Shown piece after piece: positions 1 to 12,480 of a DNA stretch of 64,000 bases; positions within the stretch are counted from its first letter, which is position 1, and each line of letters opens with the position of its first letter. Both the position numbers and the translations under genes were made by a program. The DNA comes from Phoronis australis (lineage: Eukaryota; Phoronida; Phoronidae). Where the stretch lies: positions 1 through 64,000 of the forward strand of contig NMRA01000743.1 in assembly GCA_002633005.1 (NCBI GenBank), read 5' to 3'. The notes below the pieces were generated by a model that saw only the letters and a list, made by a program, of their open reading frames with translations, was not told where the DNA came from and did no database searches.

Positions 1-1918
1 AACACACCTTAACAAAGGGTTTATGGTTCTTGGCTGAGAAGATAGTTTTTTGATTACCCCCTGTGGATTCAGTTGATGAGCCGGGAATGCTCATTCAGAC
101 ACAGTGCTTTACCAGGGATGGAACTTCACTCTGATTGTTTCTCTTGGCGACGTGTCATAACAGAATTGCGTTGTGATAGACCATAATGGTATCCAGGTCA
201 CCCACTCGGGGATAGCTGAAATTCTTGAACAAACCGCAAGTCTTTGTTTGGCAGACGGCATAAGATTTCACACCTATGTTGGCTTTTAGATGAGAATTGC
301 CTAACAAATTATTTGTTTTCACTTTTTCATTCTTTTGATGCACTAGCCAACACAAATCAATCATGATAAGATGGGCAGTTTATAGTCATCATCATACTTG
401 TAATATGCGAAGTGCGACAAACAATGATCATAGTCAGTAGCAAATACATAGCAACTGGACTCGCCTATACTACTAGCGCTCCTACTGAGAAAAATAAATA
501 TGCACAGGGTCGTCGGATTTATCTTGGTTATTAAGGATAGCTTTCTTTATTGATGCTTGTGACAAATACTGATCGTTAATTGAAAAAACACAAAGAAGAC
601 TCAAAAGCAGTAATTTTGGACTGGGTGTGAGCAGACGGAGTTTGGACACAAAAATTATTGAATAGCTCCATAATGCGTGATAAATGTCTTCCATTAACGT
701 AAATGTGCATCTCCTGCATCTACATCCATGGCGATGCATTTTAAAAAAAAAATGCTTACTGAAACATTTCGCGAGTATCTAAGCCTCAGGCGTTCATCTA
801 TTGTCTTTGTGTATGGTTTTGGCTGGGTGTTCTTGTGTATGTCATTGCATTAGTTATGGTTATATTGAACCCCGGAAAAATGTCCAAATCTGACATACTT
901 CAGAACATATCTAAAAATGTCCGATTCAGGATTCATGCGGAACTTTCATATACCATGCTTTATGCGCAGTACTCCAAAATCATTGCTAGGAATTGCTACT
1001 TTCGCATGAGGGCTATCAAATTATAGGACTCCTGATTTTTATAAAAAACACGAGAAGTTGTATAAAACGAAAATAAAATGATAACAGTGACAAGATTGTC
1101 ATAATTATTTAATATGAACAAGAGCTGTTTTCTGAATAATGAATTTTTATTTTATTTTTATCTTGTGCACTTAACGTAAGCTACTTTCATGAGCCTAAAT
1201 TTCAGAGCCCACATAAAGTGTTTCCTTTTGTGACAAAAACTGTCGTAACAAGAATATTTATGGCTGTTAATGGACACTTAACGAAAACTGGAATTACATC
1301 AAGTTACATTATCTTCCTTTTTTATAGTATTCAAACTGTGTTTGTGAATCATAGAACCATTTCCACGGTTTCAGAAAATGACAATTATTGATTTTATAAT
1401 CCTTTATTAAAACCTATGCTGCTATAAAATGTCAGCTTGAACTGAAAAGAAACAGAACAAAAATTACAATAATTTGACAGACATCGTTGGGAGATTGATT
1501 TTTTGAGTATCAATCTCTGTCAATCAATATTTGCAATTTAATCATCAGCTGTATACTGGCAATAAACGCCTCATTAATTTCAGCTTACGTGTGGCTAGGA
1601 AAGAAAACCTATTGTTTTCCCATCTGAAGCGAATACTTTCAACTTTTTTCTTCATTCCTACATAAGAATTGACAAGCTTTAGTTTGACTAGTACTGACTC
1701 ACAGTCTTTAGTATGTTTCTTAATTTCAGTGAAACCCGTATTACGGAAAGAGATTTGTTATGTGTTTGATGAATGAATAACCATATTGCTCATTAAAATC
1801 CATGGATATGTGGGCCGCTGTTTGGATAATTTTGTCTAATAAACTTCAACATATGGGGAAGTTGTTTTCTCTGGTGAATGAAATTCAGTGGGTCCATGGG
1901 AAATTTAAAAAATTAAGT
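1..1918. other. Intergenic or intronic DNA, no gene seen
   Basis: AT-rich sequence with only short chance open frames on both strands. I see no conserved protein motif, RNA gene or long repeat here. It ends at the left inverted repeat of the TA-flanked element. Confidence 0.5.
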
Positions 1919-1920
1919 AC

Positions 1921-3240
1921 CGTAATCGTTCGGGTTAACGCCCTGGGCGGTTAAATTGGTGAATCCAAAAAATCGGGGAGGGCGGTTATCCGAGCAGTGG
2001 GCGGTTAAATCGAAAATCCACCTACAGTAGGGGATGGGCGGTTAACCAAAAGTGGGCGCTTATTACGACAGACAACCGCCCTGGGCGGTTAATCTTACCT
2101 GGCGATCTAAATCCCGAGACGACAATCATACTCGGAACTCGTAGCCCTTTTCAAAGAGCTTTATCGTCACGTCGCCAAATGACTGAAAACGTCATAACAG
2201 TGGATGATCCCAACAAAGGCTCTCTTGCCCTCAGATTAGTCATTCACTATTAAATTTACAAAATTGCTGAGTAATAGCCCCGTGCCGTCCTGCGGTGCGC
2301 AGACGACCAGTGACCACGCAGCCTCCACTAAAATTAAAACTATTTCAAGATGTGACCCTGCTTAAGTGCGCGCATGCAAGCTTCACGTGTTACAGAGGTC
2401 AGACATCAAATTTATGGTTACAGTCTCGTACTATATGTAGCTGTCAAGTTCTGAGTCAGACAGCAGTTTTAAAAGTGGTTGTAATAAAAGTTTGAAAAAC
2501 TTAACTCTGCTGTTTTTTGTGTTTGGGATGTTATAGTCGACACTCCGTGACTCAATGACATTTTCAGTGTATGGTTCTGCGGCTAGCTGTCTTATCTCGA
2601 CAGCCCTGCATTGCTCTCTTGCCGTTGCGCCAAACATGCTATGCAAAGAAATAAGACAAGGATCGGGGGTGGTCGAGCCAGTCGTCGATCAAGAATAAAA
2701 TTTCAAGCAACTGCATAAATATGTTACAAAATGTCAGAAAACAGCAATGTTTCAATTCATTATTCTAAACGATCACCTTACCAAACTTCGTGGTGGGGGG
2801 GGAAACATTTATTTTTCATGCAAGATGTCCAGCTTATCCTGTAATATCGCACTGCGGCACTGTTCGGTCCGCTGTTATCGCGCAATGTCTCAGTCGGCTG
2901 ACAATCGTGACTTGGAAATGCCGTCAAGTAATGTAACGGCCTCTTTCAATATGCATCTCGTTTTTTATGGCCAAAGATAGTGGCGGTATTCAGCACGCAC
3001 GTGTGAGTCACCTGTCAATCACATGTTGGTGTCAAGGTAACATGCACTACAAANGGCGCTAAATCTTCATTCTTTAAAGTCGGGGATGGGCGCTTAACCG
3101 AGAGGTGGGCGCTTAACTGGAAACCTTCAAAAATCGCAGGGGGCGCCAATAATCGAGCAGTGGGCGGTTAAATCGAAAATCCACTTAAAGTCGGGGATGG
3201 GCGGTTAACTGAGCATGGGCGTTAACCCGAACGATTACGG
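1921..3240. mobile_element. TIR element with TA flanks, 1.32 kb, non-autonomous
   Basis: The left end begins CCGTAATCGTTCGGGTTAAC and the right end is its exact reverse complement; the match runs about 24 bp to GCCC/GGGC. Both ends are bordered by TA, the target duplication used by Tc1/mariner-type elements, so that class is the best inference. Just inside each end are degenerate copies of a GGGCGGTTAA / GGGCGCTTAA motif spaced 20-30 bp (1940-2095 and 3060-3225), partly in inverted order. The open frames inside (2295-2495, 2431-2646, 2747-2980) show no transposase motif, so it is non-autonomous. One ambiguous base sits at 3054. Confidence 0.75.
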
Positions 3241-4689
3241 TATGTCCGGGCGGTTCGTAAAAATTTACCCTCATGAAATTAGATGAACTCAAAGACATCT
3301 ACATGCTTTATTTTATTTTAACTTCTTATATAAAATAAGTAAATAACACTGAGAAACCATTTCAATGCCTGGTTCCAGTGGTTTCCAGAATTGAATCCTG
3401 CTGCAAATATTTACAGGATTTTTGATGGGGTACATTCTCATGTATCGGTTACAGGATACGAGACGTATCCCTTACACCCAGCATCACATCATGACTTCTG
3501 GAACTGAATTCTTTGTGAAAAGTTAGCCTAAAGTTGTAATAATTTTTTAACAAAAGAAATGAGATACAACTTAGCTGAAAATATATGCATAAGGTTTCTG
3601 TTCTCTGGTAAATATGGATAAAGATTAATTCTGTTTAATAAACTCTTTGAACTATGGTAGATAATTGGCCTGCAAGTCCTGACACTGGACAAAATTGATA
3701 TCTAGATTTAGCCTCCATTTGGAAACCTCTGTCTGGAGTTGAAGCCCGTCAGGATGTTTTTGTAATGCATGTGTTACGTAATTTATAGAACAACCTGGCT
3801 AGGTTTTTCACCACTCTTATGCTTCAGAAACCTTTGTTGACCAGCTGACCCACATGTGCGCTAAAGGACTAATATGCATTTTCAGACTCAAGCTTGAGTA
3901 TTTAACTGGATTGACCATGCGGAAGTAGATGTGGATTTGTGTTACCTGGGTTACTTGGTAAATTATTAGACTTACGTGCATGTTAAGTGTAAGAGATGGT
4001 GATTTCGCGTGTTTCTCAGATCTTTCTACATGACAATTAATCTAGCTTTATCAAACTATTACTTTTTACCGTCCATGGTGTTAGTTGCCTTAGTGAGACT
4101 GATGACAGTTTGATGCGAGGATCGCGTGGTCTTTGTCCTTCAGTTTACCGCTTGTCATTGTTAAGTAACTAACAAACAACACTTTCTGACAATCAAATCA
4201 AATCAAAATACCAATAACAACATCAAGTGTCAGTGACGGTGAAGGATTGAAAGACAGAGATGGGAAAAAACTCCCTATCTGCAGATGAAAGCATGAAGTT
4301 TAATGGCAATGTATTCATAACCATTAAATGATGGTCATTACATCCAGGGAGACCTTCAGAAGGCTTTGGAAGCCGCCAAGACCAAAAGCCAACTTATGAA
4401 TACATTCTGGTGATTCTGCTGACTTTGCAAAGGACCATGACACAAAAAATCTACGAACTGATGGCTGAAGATCAAACATTTTGATCAGTGAAACAGGATT
4501 AATAACAGTATTGATCTTAACTTTCAGAAGAGAAACATTACCTCAAATTTTAGACAACCGCTTGTCATTGGTAATGTCATCATCTCAATGTATAAATGTC
4601 ACCTGGAACCATTTTTATGTTTTATTAACATATAGTTAAAGCCAAGCTGAGGAGCTAGAAACCTGACTCGAGGGTTTAGCAGTGTGACA

Positions 4690-4722
4690 CAGTCGGATTC
4701 GAACCCACGACGTCGAGTAAAG
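4690..4722 (-). repeat. tRNA-like B-box, probable SINE remnant
   Basis: Read on the minus strand, the segment contains GTGGGTTCGAATCCGAC, a good match to the RNA polymerase III B box (GGTTCGAATCC) of tRNAs and tRNA-derived SINEs. I could not fold a full cloverleaf or find a convincing A box at the right distance, so a decayed SINE or tRNA pseudogene is more likely than a working tRNA. Confidence 0.35.
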
Positions 4723-4817
4723 AAGCGGGCAGTGATTCACAATGATTAGTGTTCCCTCACATTAATTTGTTATAATTGAAGATTCTGGTTTAATAGTCAA
4801 ATCCACGGGTCCCAGGT

Positions 4818-4882
4818 TTTGAGCACCAGTTTGATGCCCATTACTCAGTGGATGAAACTGGTTCTCAAAATGTGGGGACCCC
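4818..4882. repeat. Short hairpin repeat, copy 1
   Basis: Imperfect inverted repeat: an arm reading TTTTGAGCACCAGTTT, a loop containing ATTACTCAGTGGATG, then an arm reading AAACTGGTTCTCAAAA. A second, better copy with the same loop lies at 28288-28345, and a half copy lies near 11534-11565. The repeated loop shows this is a mobile or dispersed unit rather than a chance hairpin. Confidence 0.55.
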
Positions 4883-5525
4883 TTAAGTGACTATTGACCA
4901 TTTTGCTTTGGATCCCTGCTTCATTTTATGACATAAGAATCCAAGAAAGAGTATAAATGTTCTGTAATTGTTGATGAAACCTTAGTCTGGTTATTGAGTG
5001 GTTTTTCTTTTATGGCACAGTGAATATTGAAAAGGAAATGATAAGAAAATGAGGAAACTTCTGTAACCTGACGCCATCAGCACAAAGCTTGTTAACAAAT
5101 GTCAAATCCTTGACTGTCACTTTATGATAAACGGTGTAATTACTGAAGAGGTTGTACTCCCTCTCTCATACTGATCATTACAAGAATAGGTTCTTTAAGC
5201 TGATGTGATGATCCCTCGTTGCACGGCAACCCAACAAGATTCAGAATCTTGGCAGTACCATTGCTTGATACAATGAATGTGATATTGCCAACCACTGCTA
5301 TTCATTCGCTTTCATAAGTGCACTGCGCTTACAGCAATGAAGCTTGTAATTGTTGACGACAAGAATTTCTACTTTAATTGTACTGTGCACACGCTGACAC
5401 TCTCAGGTCGGCATATGTAGCTCTGTGACGATTCTGTGCCTCCTTATCCGGATGAATTTTAGTAACGCATTCCCAAAGACTAATGAATTAATTCACAACT
5501 TCTCCACAGAAAGCCGTAAACAATT

Positions 5526-7260
5526 TTTATGCCCCTACATATTTATATGTGGACACATTATGCATCATCTCCGTCCGTCTGTCCGTCCGGGCGGCGTCTA
5601 TCCGGCGTCCATCCGGCGTCCGGCGTCCGCTGCTCTATCTCCAAAACCCTTTGACATACGTTCATGAAATTTGTCACAATTGTTCCATTCATGAATGGGA
5701 CGGCATGAGCGAACTTTCAGACGGATCCGACAACCTGTATGTCCTCTAGTGACAATTTTAGTTTTTTACGCTTATCTTTGTATCTTCAAAGTCCTGAACT
5801 GATTTTCATGAAATTTGGGGTGTAGGCACCTATTAGTGAGATGACGCTATCCTCTCGTTTTCAGATGGATTCGACGTAGTTTGCGCCACCTAGTGGCCAT
5901 TTTTACTGTTTTTGAGTCTGTTTTTTGCGTCCACCCCTCTATCAACCAAAGGATGATTGTGAAAATTGGCATATATGTGCTTAGTATGAAGAGGACGGTT
6001 GACGATGATTTTCCGACGACTTCGACTACTGTGGCGCCTCCTAGTGGCGTTTTTTTGCGCCTGGGGCTGTATCTCCTAAACCGTTCACAGGATCTTTACA
6101 AAATTTAGTAAATATATTTATATGATGTTAACAACGAACGACGACGACTTTTGGACAGATTGGACTACCGGTATGCCCCCTAGTGGCTATTTTATTTTTT
6201 TACGTTTACCTTTGTATCTTCAAAAGTCCTTAACAGATTTTCGTGAAATTTAATATGTAGGCACAGAGGGGACGCTATCCACCCGTTTTCGGATGGATTC
6301 GACGTAGTTTGCGCCACCTAGTGGCCATTTTTACTGTTTTCGAGTCTGTTTTTTGCATCCACCCCTCTATCAACCAAACCGCTCAAAGGATGATTGTGAA
6401 AATTGGCAGGCATGTGCTTACTATAAAGAGCACAGTTGGCGATGATTTTCTGACGATTTGGACTACTGTGGCGCCTCGTAGTGGCAGTTTTGTTTTTGTT
6501 TTTGTTGCGTCTATGGCTGTATCTCCTAAACCGTTCACAGATCTTTACTTAATTAATAGCAAGTGTATTTATATGATGTTGACTACGGATTACGACTTTC
6601 GGACAGATCTGACTACTGCTGTGCCCCCTAGAGGCAATTTTAGTTTTTTTACGTTTAACTCAGTTGCTTCAAAGGTCCTCAACAGATTTTCATAAAATTT
6701 TAAATATAGGCATCTTTTAGTGGGATGACGCTATGTTCCTGTTTTTGGATGGAATCGAGGTATTTTGCACCACCTGGTGGCCATTTTTGCTGTTTTCAAA
6801 TCTTTTTTTTGGTGTCCACCCCTGTTTCAACCAAATCATTTGAAAATTGGCATATATGTTCTCACTCAGTGAAGACGACCTTTGATGATGGTGACTGACT
6901 ACTGTTGCGCCTCCTAATGGTAGTTTTGTTTTTGCGCTCATAGTTGTATCTCCTAAACTCACTGCAGGATCTTTATTAAATTTAGTAAGTGTATTTATAT
7001 GAAGATAACAGACGATGATGACAACTTTCAGGCGGATCCAACGGACAGTGTGCACACTAGCGGCAATTTCATTTTATTCTGTTTTCCTTTGTTTCTCTGA
7101 AGTTCCTCGACAGATTTTTATGAAATATGGCATTTTCCTGTTTTTGCGCCATCTAGGCTATTTGTATGATACAACTAACTAACCCTAAAAGCACACCATT
7201 TGCAATGCATTCTGGGGGCGCATTTCAACGCTCTGCATTGCTCTTGTTCAACATTCAAGA
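5526..7260. repeat. TAGTGGC repeat array, ~430-bp units
   Basis: About three and a half tandem units of roughly 430 bp. Each unit holds the marks GCGCCACCTAGTGGCCAT (5881, 6310 and a variant near 6767), a CTGTATCTCCTAAACCGTTCAC block and a GCCCCCTAGTGGC block followed by TTTTCATGAAATTT-like sequence. The left end starts with TTTATGCCCCTACATATTTA and a CCGTCC/CCGGCGTCC simple repeat (5566-5632). The right end carries a module containing AAGCACACCATTTGC and GGGCGCATTTCAA (7187-7230) that recurs at 35535-35575 and 42325-42365. Long frames inside (such as 6309-6695 plus and 6717-7055 minus) are by-products of the repeat, not genes. Confidence 0.8.
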
Positions 7261-7751
7261 TGTGGCATAATGAATGTGAAATTTTTCTCTCACTTGTAAA
7301 TCACCGATCTCCAGTTTGAATACGGGTATCGTGTCATCAGGATCTTTGACTTGAGAATTATATTCAGTTACCAGTGGTAACCTACTTTAGCAGACGATAA
7401 TTTCCCGGTCGAAGCTTGTGTGAAAAAAACGTGTTTTAAGCTATAATAGTTGGTAAACCTTAATTTATAAATTCAATTTATTTCTATTATATTTAAGTTT
7501 TCAATTGGTTTTGAATAAAAGCATTATTTGACAAAAATATCCCGGCTTTTCTTAAAAGGTCATGACCTCCGACCCCGGGCCTCTGACGTAGAGAGTAGTT
7601 ACAAAGCCGTGGAGAGTCAGAAAAGGTAAATCGATTCATTGCAATGTTTTTCGTTTAGTATAATTCTCCAAAATCCACTCGGGCTCTAGATAACGGGGGG
7701 ATAACGACTTCGCCATGTAATAATCTATATAGATCTTTCTGTACAAATAAT

Positions 7752-7859
7752 AGAAAAACTCTGACACCCAGTACTCCTCACAGACTCAAAAGAGAACAGT
7801 TTTGGATAGATAAGCTTAACACACTTGAACCCGATAGATTAAACATAAAGACTTCTTAA
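7752..7859 (+). pseudogene. Penelope-like element, GIY-YIG C-terminal remnant
   Basis: A 35-codon open stretch ends in a TAA stop and contains LKREQFWIDKLNTLEPDRLN. The spaced E-x-W-I-x-x-L-x-T-x-x-P-x-x-L-N pattern is typical of the last helix of GIY-YIG endonuclease domains in Penelope-like elements. The catalytic GIY and YIG half is not recognisable upstream. A LINE 3' end follows directly, and a hammerhead-like PLE tail begins about 1.17 kb downstream (9027), which suggests the LINE inserted into the end of this PLE. Confidence 0.55.
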
Positions 7860-7904
7860 AAATCATATCCTTTACTTTTTTACGCAACAATTTATCATGT
7901 TCAT

Positions 7905-8921
7905 TACGCCAAATATCAGATGTTATTTGTCATTTCGTTTACTACGAAAGGTTCGTGGTCTTGCGCACAGAAAACTCTATCATTACAGGCTACTAAGGCA
8001 GTGAATTTGATGAGAAAAAATGTCAATGGTTTTAATGCACTCCCTGTTAAAGTTAGTTTAAAATTATTCGATTGTAAAATATTGCCGATACTTCATTATG
8101 GCTGTGAGATCTGGGGTTTTAATGATTGCGAATGTATTGAAATAGTCCACACAAAATTTTGTAAAGAAATTTTAAATTTGCCTAGCACGGCAATTTCATC
8201 GACTGCTAGAGGTGAGATGGGTCGTTACTCCTTGATTGCTTACCGACTTCCTAGAATTATGAAATATTGGTTAAAACTATTAAAAACCGATGAGTCAAAA
8301 ATTACATATCATTGCTATGAATGGCAGTACAATATGACGGAAAATGTTAATAAACCGTGCTGGGTTAATGATGTTAAGAAATTGTTATTTCAGTTTGGTT
8401 TTGGAGAAGCATGGTATAATCAGGGTGTAGGTTCCGAGACAAGCTTCATATCACTTTTTAAACAAAGATGCAAAGATATTGATCAGCAAAAATGGCAAGA
8501 TATTTTGAACAATTCGATTAAGCTGGAAACTTACAGAACTTTTAAGTTAAATATATGTTTTGAAAACTATTTAGATGTAATTGACAATGTAAATGTTAGA
8601 TCTGATATGGTGAGATTGAGATGTTCAGCGCATGCACTAATGATTGAAAAGGGTAGACACTTGAAACTTAACAGAACAGAAAGGTTATGCCCTCTCTGTG
8701 TTAGGACATATGTCGAGTCGGAATATCATTTTGTTATCGAATGCCCATTCTACGATGACCTTAGGAAACGATATTTGCCTGCATGGAGCTACAACAATCC
8801 CAATGTTACAAAATTCAACAGACTCATGACTATGGAGGAAAAAGATCTTATATGGTCAACATGTAAATATGTTCATTTCGCATTCAAGCGAAGAAGAATT
8901 CGGTTTACTTCTAGTGTTTGA
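7905..8921 (+). pseudogene. Non-LTR retrotransposon ORF2, C-terminal third
   Basis: A 333-codon open frame (first ATG 7920, stop after 8919) is the 3' part of a LINE polyprotein. It starts in the thumb region after the reverse transcriptase palm (GSWSCAQKTLSLQATKAVN), continues with ILPILHYGCEIWGF and a VHTKFCKEILNLP segment common to LINE thumbs, and ends with a zinc-knuckle-like motif, CPLC ... HFVIEC, near residues 258-280. The polymerase YADD motif and the endonuclease are absent, so it is a 5'-truncated copy. The frame is undamaged, suggesting a fairly recent insertion. The short 3' UTR ends at a (TA)n tail. Confidence 0.8.
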
Positions 8922-9000
8922 CACTTACCTTTATTGTATTTGATGATTTGATTGTAACAAGGGCCGGAGGCCTAGTTATTGAATAAATATATATATATCG
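8922..9000 (+). repeat. LINE 3' UTR with (TA)n tail
   Basis: Short 3' UTR (AAGGGCCGGAGGCCTAGT, 8959-8976) followed by GAATAAATATATATATAT. A simple-repeat tail instead of poly(A) is normal for several LINE clades. It marks the 3' boundary of the LINE. Confidence 0.65.
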
Positions 9001-9190
9001 TGTTTGATTTTACTTCATTTCTATTTCTGTTGACAAAGGATGTGATTATATCCGAAAATTTCAGTTGATCCATTGTTGTTTTATTTACCTATATATATTC
9101 TACATTTCGTCAAACATTAGTATCTTTTAGAGGATCTGGATGGCCTCTTTTAGTTTAAGATTTGTTTTCTACATTATCAAAAAATATAGG
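9001..9190 (+). mobile_element. PLE tail with degenerate hammerhead-like core
   Basis: This segment matches, over about 180 bp, the reverse complement of 44520-44750. It carries CTG (9027-9029), the box TTGACAA (9030-9036), a GGAT...ATCC stem (9038-9053), GAAA (9054-9057), AT, T, T and CAG (9062-9064). CTG/CAG would form stem I. The box departs from the CUGANGA consensus at the first base and at the catalytic G8 (A here), so this copy is probably inactive. Confidence 0.5.
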
Positions 9191-9420
9191 TATTAATTCA
9201 GTAAAAGTATATATATATATTGAAAGCAGAAAGTCTGAAGAATTGGTCTGTAGACTTTTCACAACTTTGCCATTAACTTGGTGATGTGACCATGTCTTTT
9301 TAGTCTTTTTAAGAGAATGGAAAGGTATGTACATTGATAGCAAAACAATGTTACCAATACCATGACAACCATGACAAAATTTTGTTTGATATACATAAAG
9401 GTGCAAGATAGAATCTCAAA
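9155..9420 (-). repeat. Dispersed repeat, pair with 12480-12720
   Basis: Read on the minus strand, this segment resembles plus-strand 12480-12720. Both contain CTATCAAACAAAATTT-like or ATATCAAACAAAATTT-like sequence and CATGGTCAC...CCAA.TTAATGG. The frames inside both copies (83 and 67 codons) look alike only because the DNA is repeated. No protein family is recognisable. Confidence 0.5.
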
Positions 9421-9429
9421 ATCACTGTC

Positions 9430-12400
9430 ACAGTTTTCTTAATTATTTGCTTTTCGTTTTGTGCAATTTTTCACGAAGGTCATATAACTCTTACTTTTTG
9501 ATAGCCCCTCATCCAAAAGGGGGTCATTTTAAAAACAATTTGTGATAATAGTGTATAAATTTTCATACGAGTCTGATCAGCCAATTCTGAGATCTCATGT
9601 TCCGAATTCAGAAATTTTTGAACATTTTCTAGGGTCCTACGTAACCTTAGCATTATAATTAGACATTAAGTCTTCAAGCATATTCACTTGTTCAGGTGGT
9701 ATTCTGCTTGTTTCTCGTGTCAATGTGACAACATATGTTTTCTCAATAAGTGCATCAGATTTTAGGGGTTATTTTATCCAATGACCTGCATCATGTCATC
9801 CGTTGGGAAGAGACTACGAAACCGTCATGTTTTACAACAAAAATTCTGAGAAATCCTTAAAAGTTGATTGAATTCCATTTGACGCCAATGCCTGCTTTGG
9901 CTTTTTTTACTCGTCTGATTTTGTGAGGAATATTCGATGAATTGGTTCTCTATACATTATCAGCTAATCGTAGGAAGTGTCAGTTTCTTTATTTCATCAT
10001 GGACCTAGGGAAAGAGTGTTTACACTACTTTTAGTCTATTTGGTAAATCATTAATTAGGTGTGTTGGACATTAGTTGTTTAGTATGTTGTTGTTACATAA
10101 TTATGCATTGGTGTAATCGTTAATTAATAAGCTAAGGGCTTAATTAGGAAGTAATTAACTAGTTGGCTGTGAACTATCATTTTCGCTTATTTCAACAGCC
10201 TTTCACTGCAGTAGAAAACTTTGATTATGGCTTTTGCTAACTTTTGTTGGCAAGTTCTAGTTCAGTTGATCAGTAATCAGCCTGACAGTGTAGAGCAGAA
10301 ACAGTATCCCACTAATTACATGAATGAGATAAGGTAGCATGCTACTGATAAAAGAATTTGATCGCTTAATTGGATTTACCTCAATCTGTGAATTTGAAAG
10401 TTAACTTATAATGACCAGTGTTGTTTTGTCACAAATTTCTTTTCAAAAGGTAGACTTTTTACTGGTAGTAATTAAGCTTGGAATGTACATTTACAACCTC
10501 ACGCTATTCCTAGATACTGCTAAAAATCTAAAACAGCCACCGTGAGCATTTCACTAGTTGGTTGAGTTTTGTTTCCGTAGTGATGCCCTTCTGTTTCTGC
10601 AACTCTCATAGTGATTCCATTAGTTGAGAATTAAGAAAGAAAACTTAAGGTTTTTGTATGAACTGAAATCAATTAAGTCAGCGGGAAATGTTATCTTTTT
10701 ATAGAGAATTTTGTCAGAAAACGGACATACTTCGCTAAAGCTGTTTTTACACAGGGAGCAGTTGGCATGGTGCGGCTTGCTACACTTAAGTCGCATGCGA
10801 TATTAGATCGCAAACTGGATCAGCATGAGTCATTTACACAAATACTGTCTGCACATGCTCGCATTAACAATAGCAAATGTCCAAGCGGATCACTCGAATG
10901 TACGATATTGCACAAGTGCATTGAAAGATGATCCCTTTTCTCCTTGCCCTAGTTGTGTTTTGACGCATATTTGACACTGGGCAACTGATCGGGTGCAACT
11001 TGCTTTACCTCTAAAACCGGTGTCAAAATAGACACCACGGTGTCAACTTGTGTCTTGTCAGTCATGTTTACTCACAATTGCAAGTCAATCGGCTTACAGA
11101 GCTTCCCAAGTTCAGCAGTAGCTACCTCTCTCATTATTTTCTATTAGTGCATGGTCGGTGCAAAAAGCGGAACTCAACAACAGACAGAAGAGGTTCTCTT
11201 CCATGTAATGAGGAAGGGTGGGGGTGCGGATACCCCTGCATATTCACAAGGGGGTGCGGATGCCCCTGCATATTCACAATGATGGCCAATGCAAAACTTG
11301 GTCAGCGGGAGAAAATGGTCACATTCTAGCTAAAACTTAAATCATGAAAAAGATTACTGACTGAGACAGAGTTAATTGCCCCATCAGCCACCCTTCCCCC
11401 CTTATCTCTAGTTCCTGTGTTAATTTAGTAACTTTAGACATGTCCACGCTAGTTGCCCAAGAAATGTTTGCCCAAAAGTAACTTGCCCCCGTTCTGATGT
11501 TTCACTTTCAGGGGTTTCACATTTGATATCCGTTATTCAGCGGAGAAAACTGGTCCTCAAAGTTTGCGCTCATGTAAGTGACTTAAGACTCAAGTCAGAA
11601 ATTTTGTCATACACTTTACACGTTGGCAACTATTTCTCAATTTTTATTACACCTCATGGCAAATATGGCACCACCAGCAATAGACACACGTCTGTATGCA
11701 ACACAACCTAGACCTTGTGACATTGCCAAACAGGTTTAGGCATTCATCTTTATGTAACTACGGTAAGCAATCCTGTATTCACACTATGATTTGTGCCAGG
11801 ACAAGTTACTTTAGAGCAAGTTACCCTACATCGATAAGGTGGTGAATTAGTTGTTGAACGTGCCAAGCTTCCTCATCGCAAATAGCATCCTCCCAACTAC
11901 TAAGCCTAGTGACATCCCGTTCCAGGTGTAATTTATTCTAGTGTTACAGCAGTACTCAGTGGATGGGATTTACAGGACTTAAGACTGCTTCAAGTGGCCT
12001 CAGTAAACCTCCCTCAGATGAGGTATAAACGTTGTTGACTACAGCATATAGGTGTTTAATGACTACAGTGTCTGTATTCCACTTATTTGGTCGCTGCGGC
12101 ATGCAAATTGGCCATCATTGTTCAAAGCCAGACTTGTTTAGCAAAGTGGTTTTCCAAGCCAAACATTACAATCATTGTTTTTGAGTTGCCTGATTTAATG
12201 CTATGCAGTAAACAGTACTTCAACTGGTCTTCTGCCGGTGCAACATACTCAAGAATTTGATGAGTATTGATTTCATGTTGTGGTTAGTTAGGACACATAT
12301 GAAAAGTGTCCAACTTCGGAATGTGGGAATGTCATATATCAGTAAAGACTGATCAGACTCATTTGAAACTTTCAGATAAGATGCCTAATGCACAGTTCAC

Positions 12401-12480
12401 CACTTAGTATTTGCAAAATGTCCCACTTTTGCAGGAGAGCTATAAAACAAAGATGAAGTCATAATTTATCAATTAAATTG
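9430..12480. other. No gene seen; minor repeats
   Basis: AT-rich non-coding sequence. A 30-bp direct duplication with GGGGGTGCGGATRCCCCTGC lies at 11218-11279, and a half copy of the hairpin repeat lies near 11534-11565. No coding frame with a recognisable motif was found. Confidence 0.4.

Larger units (their letters stand above)
3243..5520. other. Non-coding DNA with small repeat remnants
   Basis: No recognisable gene. It holds a tRNA-like B box (about 4695-4720), a short hairpin repeat (4818-4882) and a short coding-looking stretch near 4355-4410, described separately. Confidence 0.4.

Noticed and set aside
4670-4745. Functional tRNA gene on the minus strand
   Set aside because: Only the B box is convincing; no acceptor stem, anticodon arm or A box could be fitted.
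6309-6695. 128-codon plus-strand open frame as a gene
   Set aside because: It lies wholly in the tandem TAGTGGC repeat, and the equivalent frame in the neighbouring unit (5881-6108) simply repeats its sequence.
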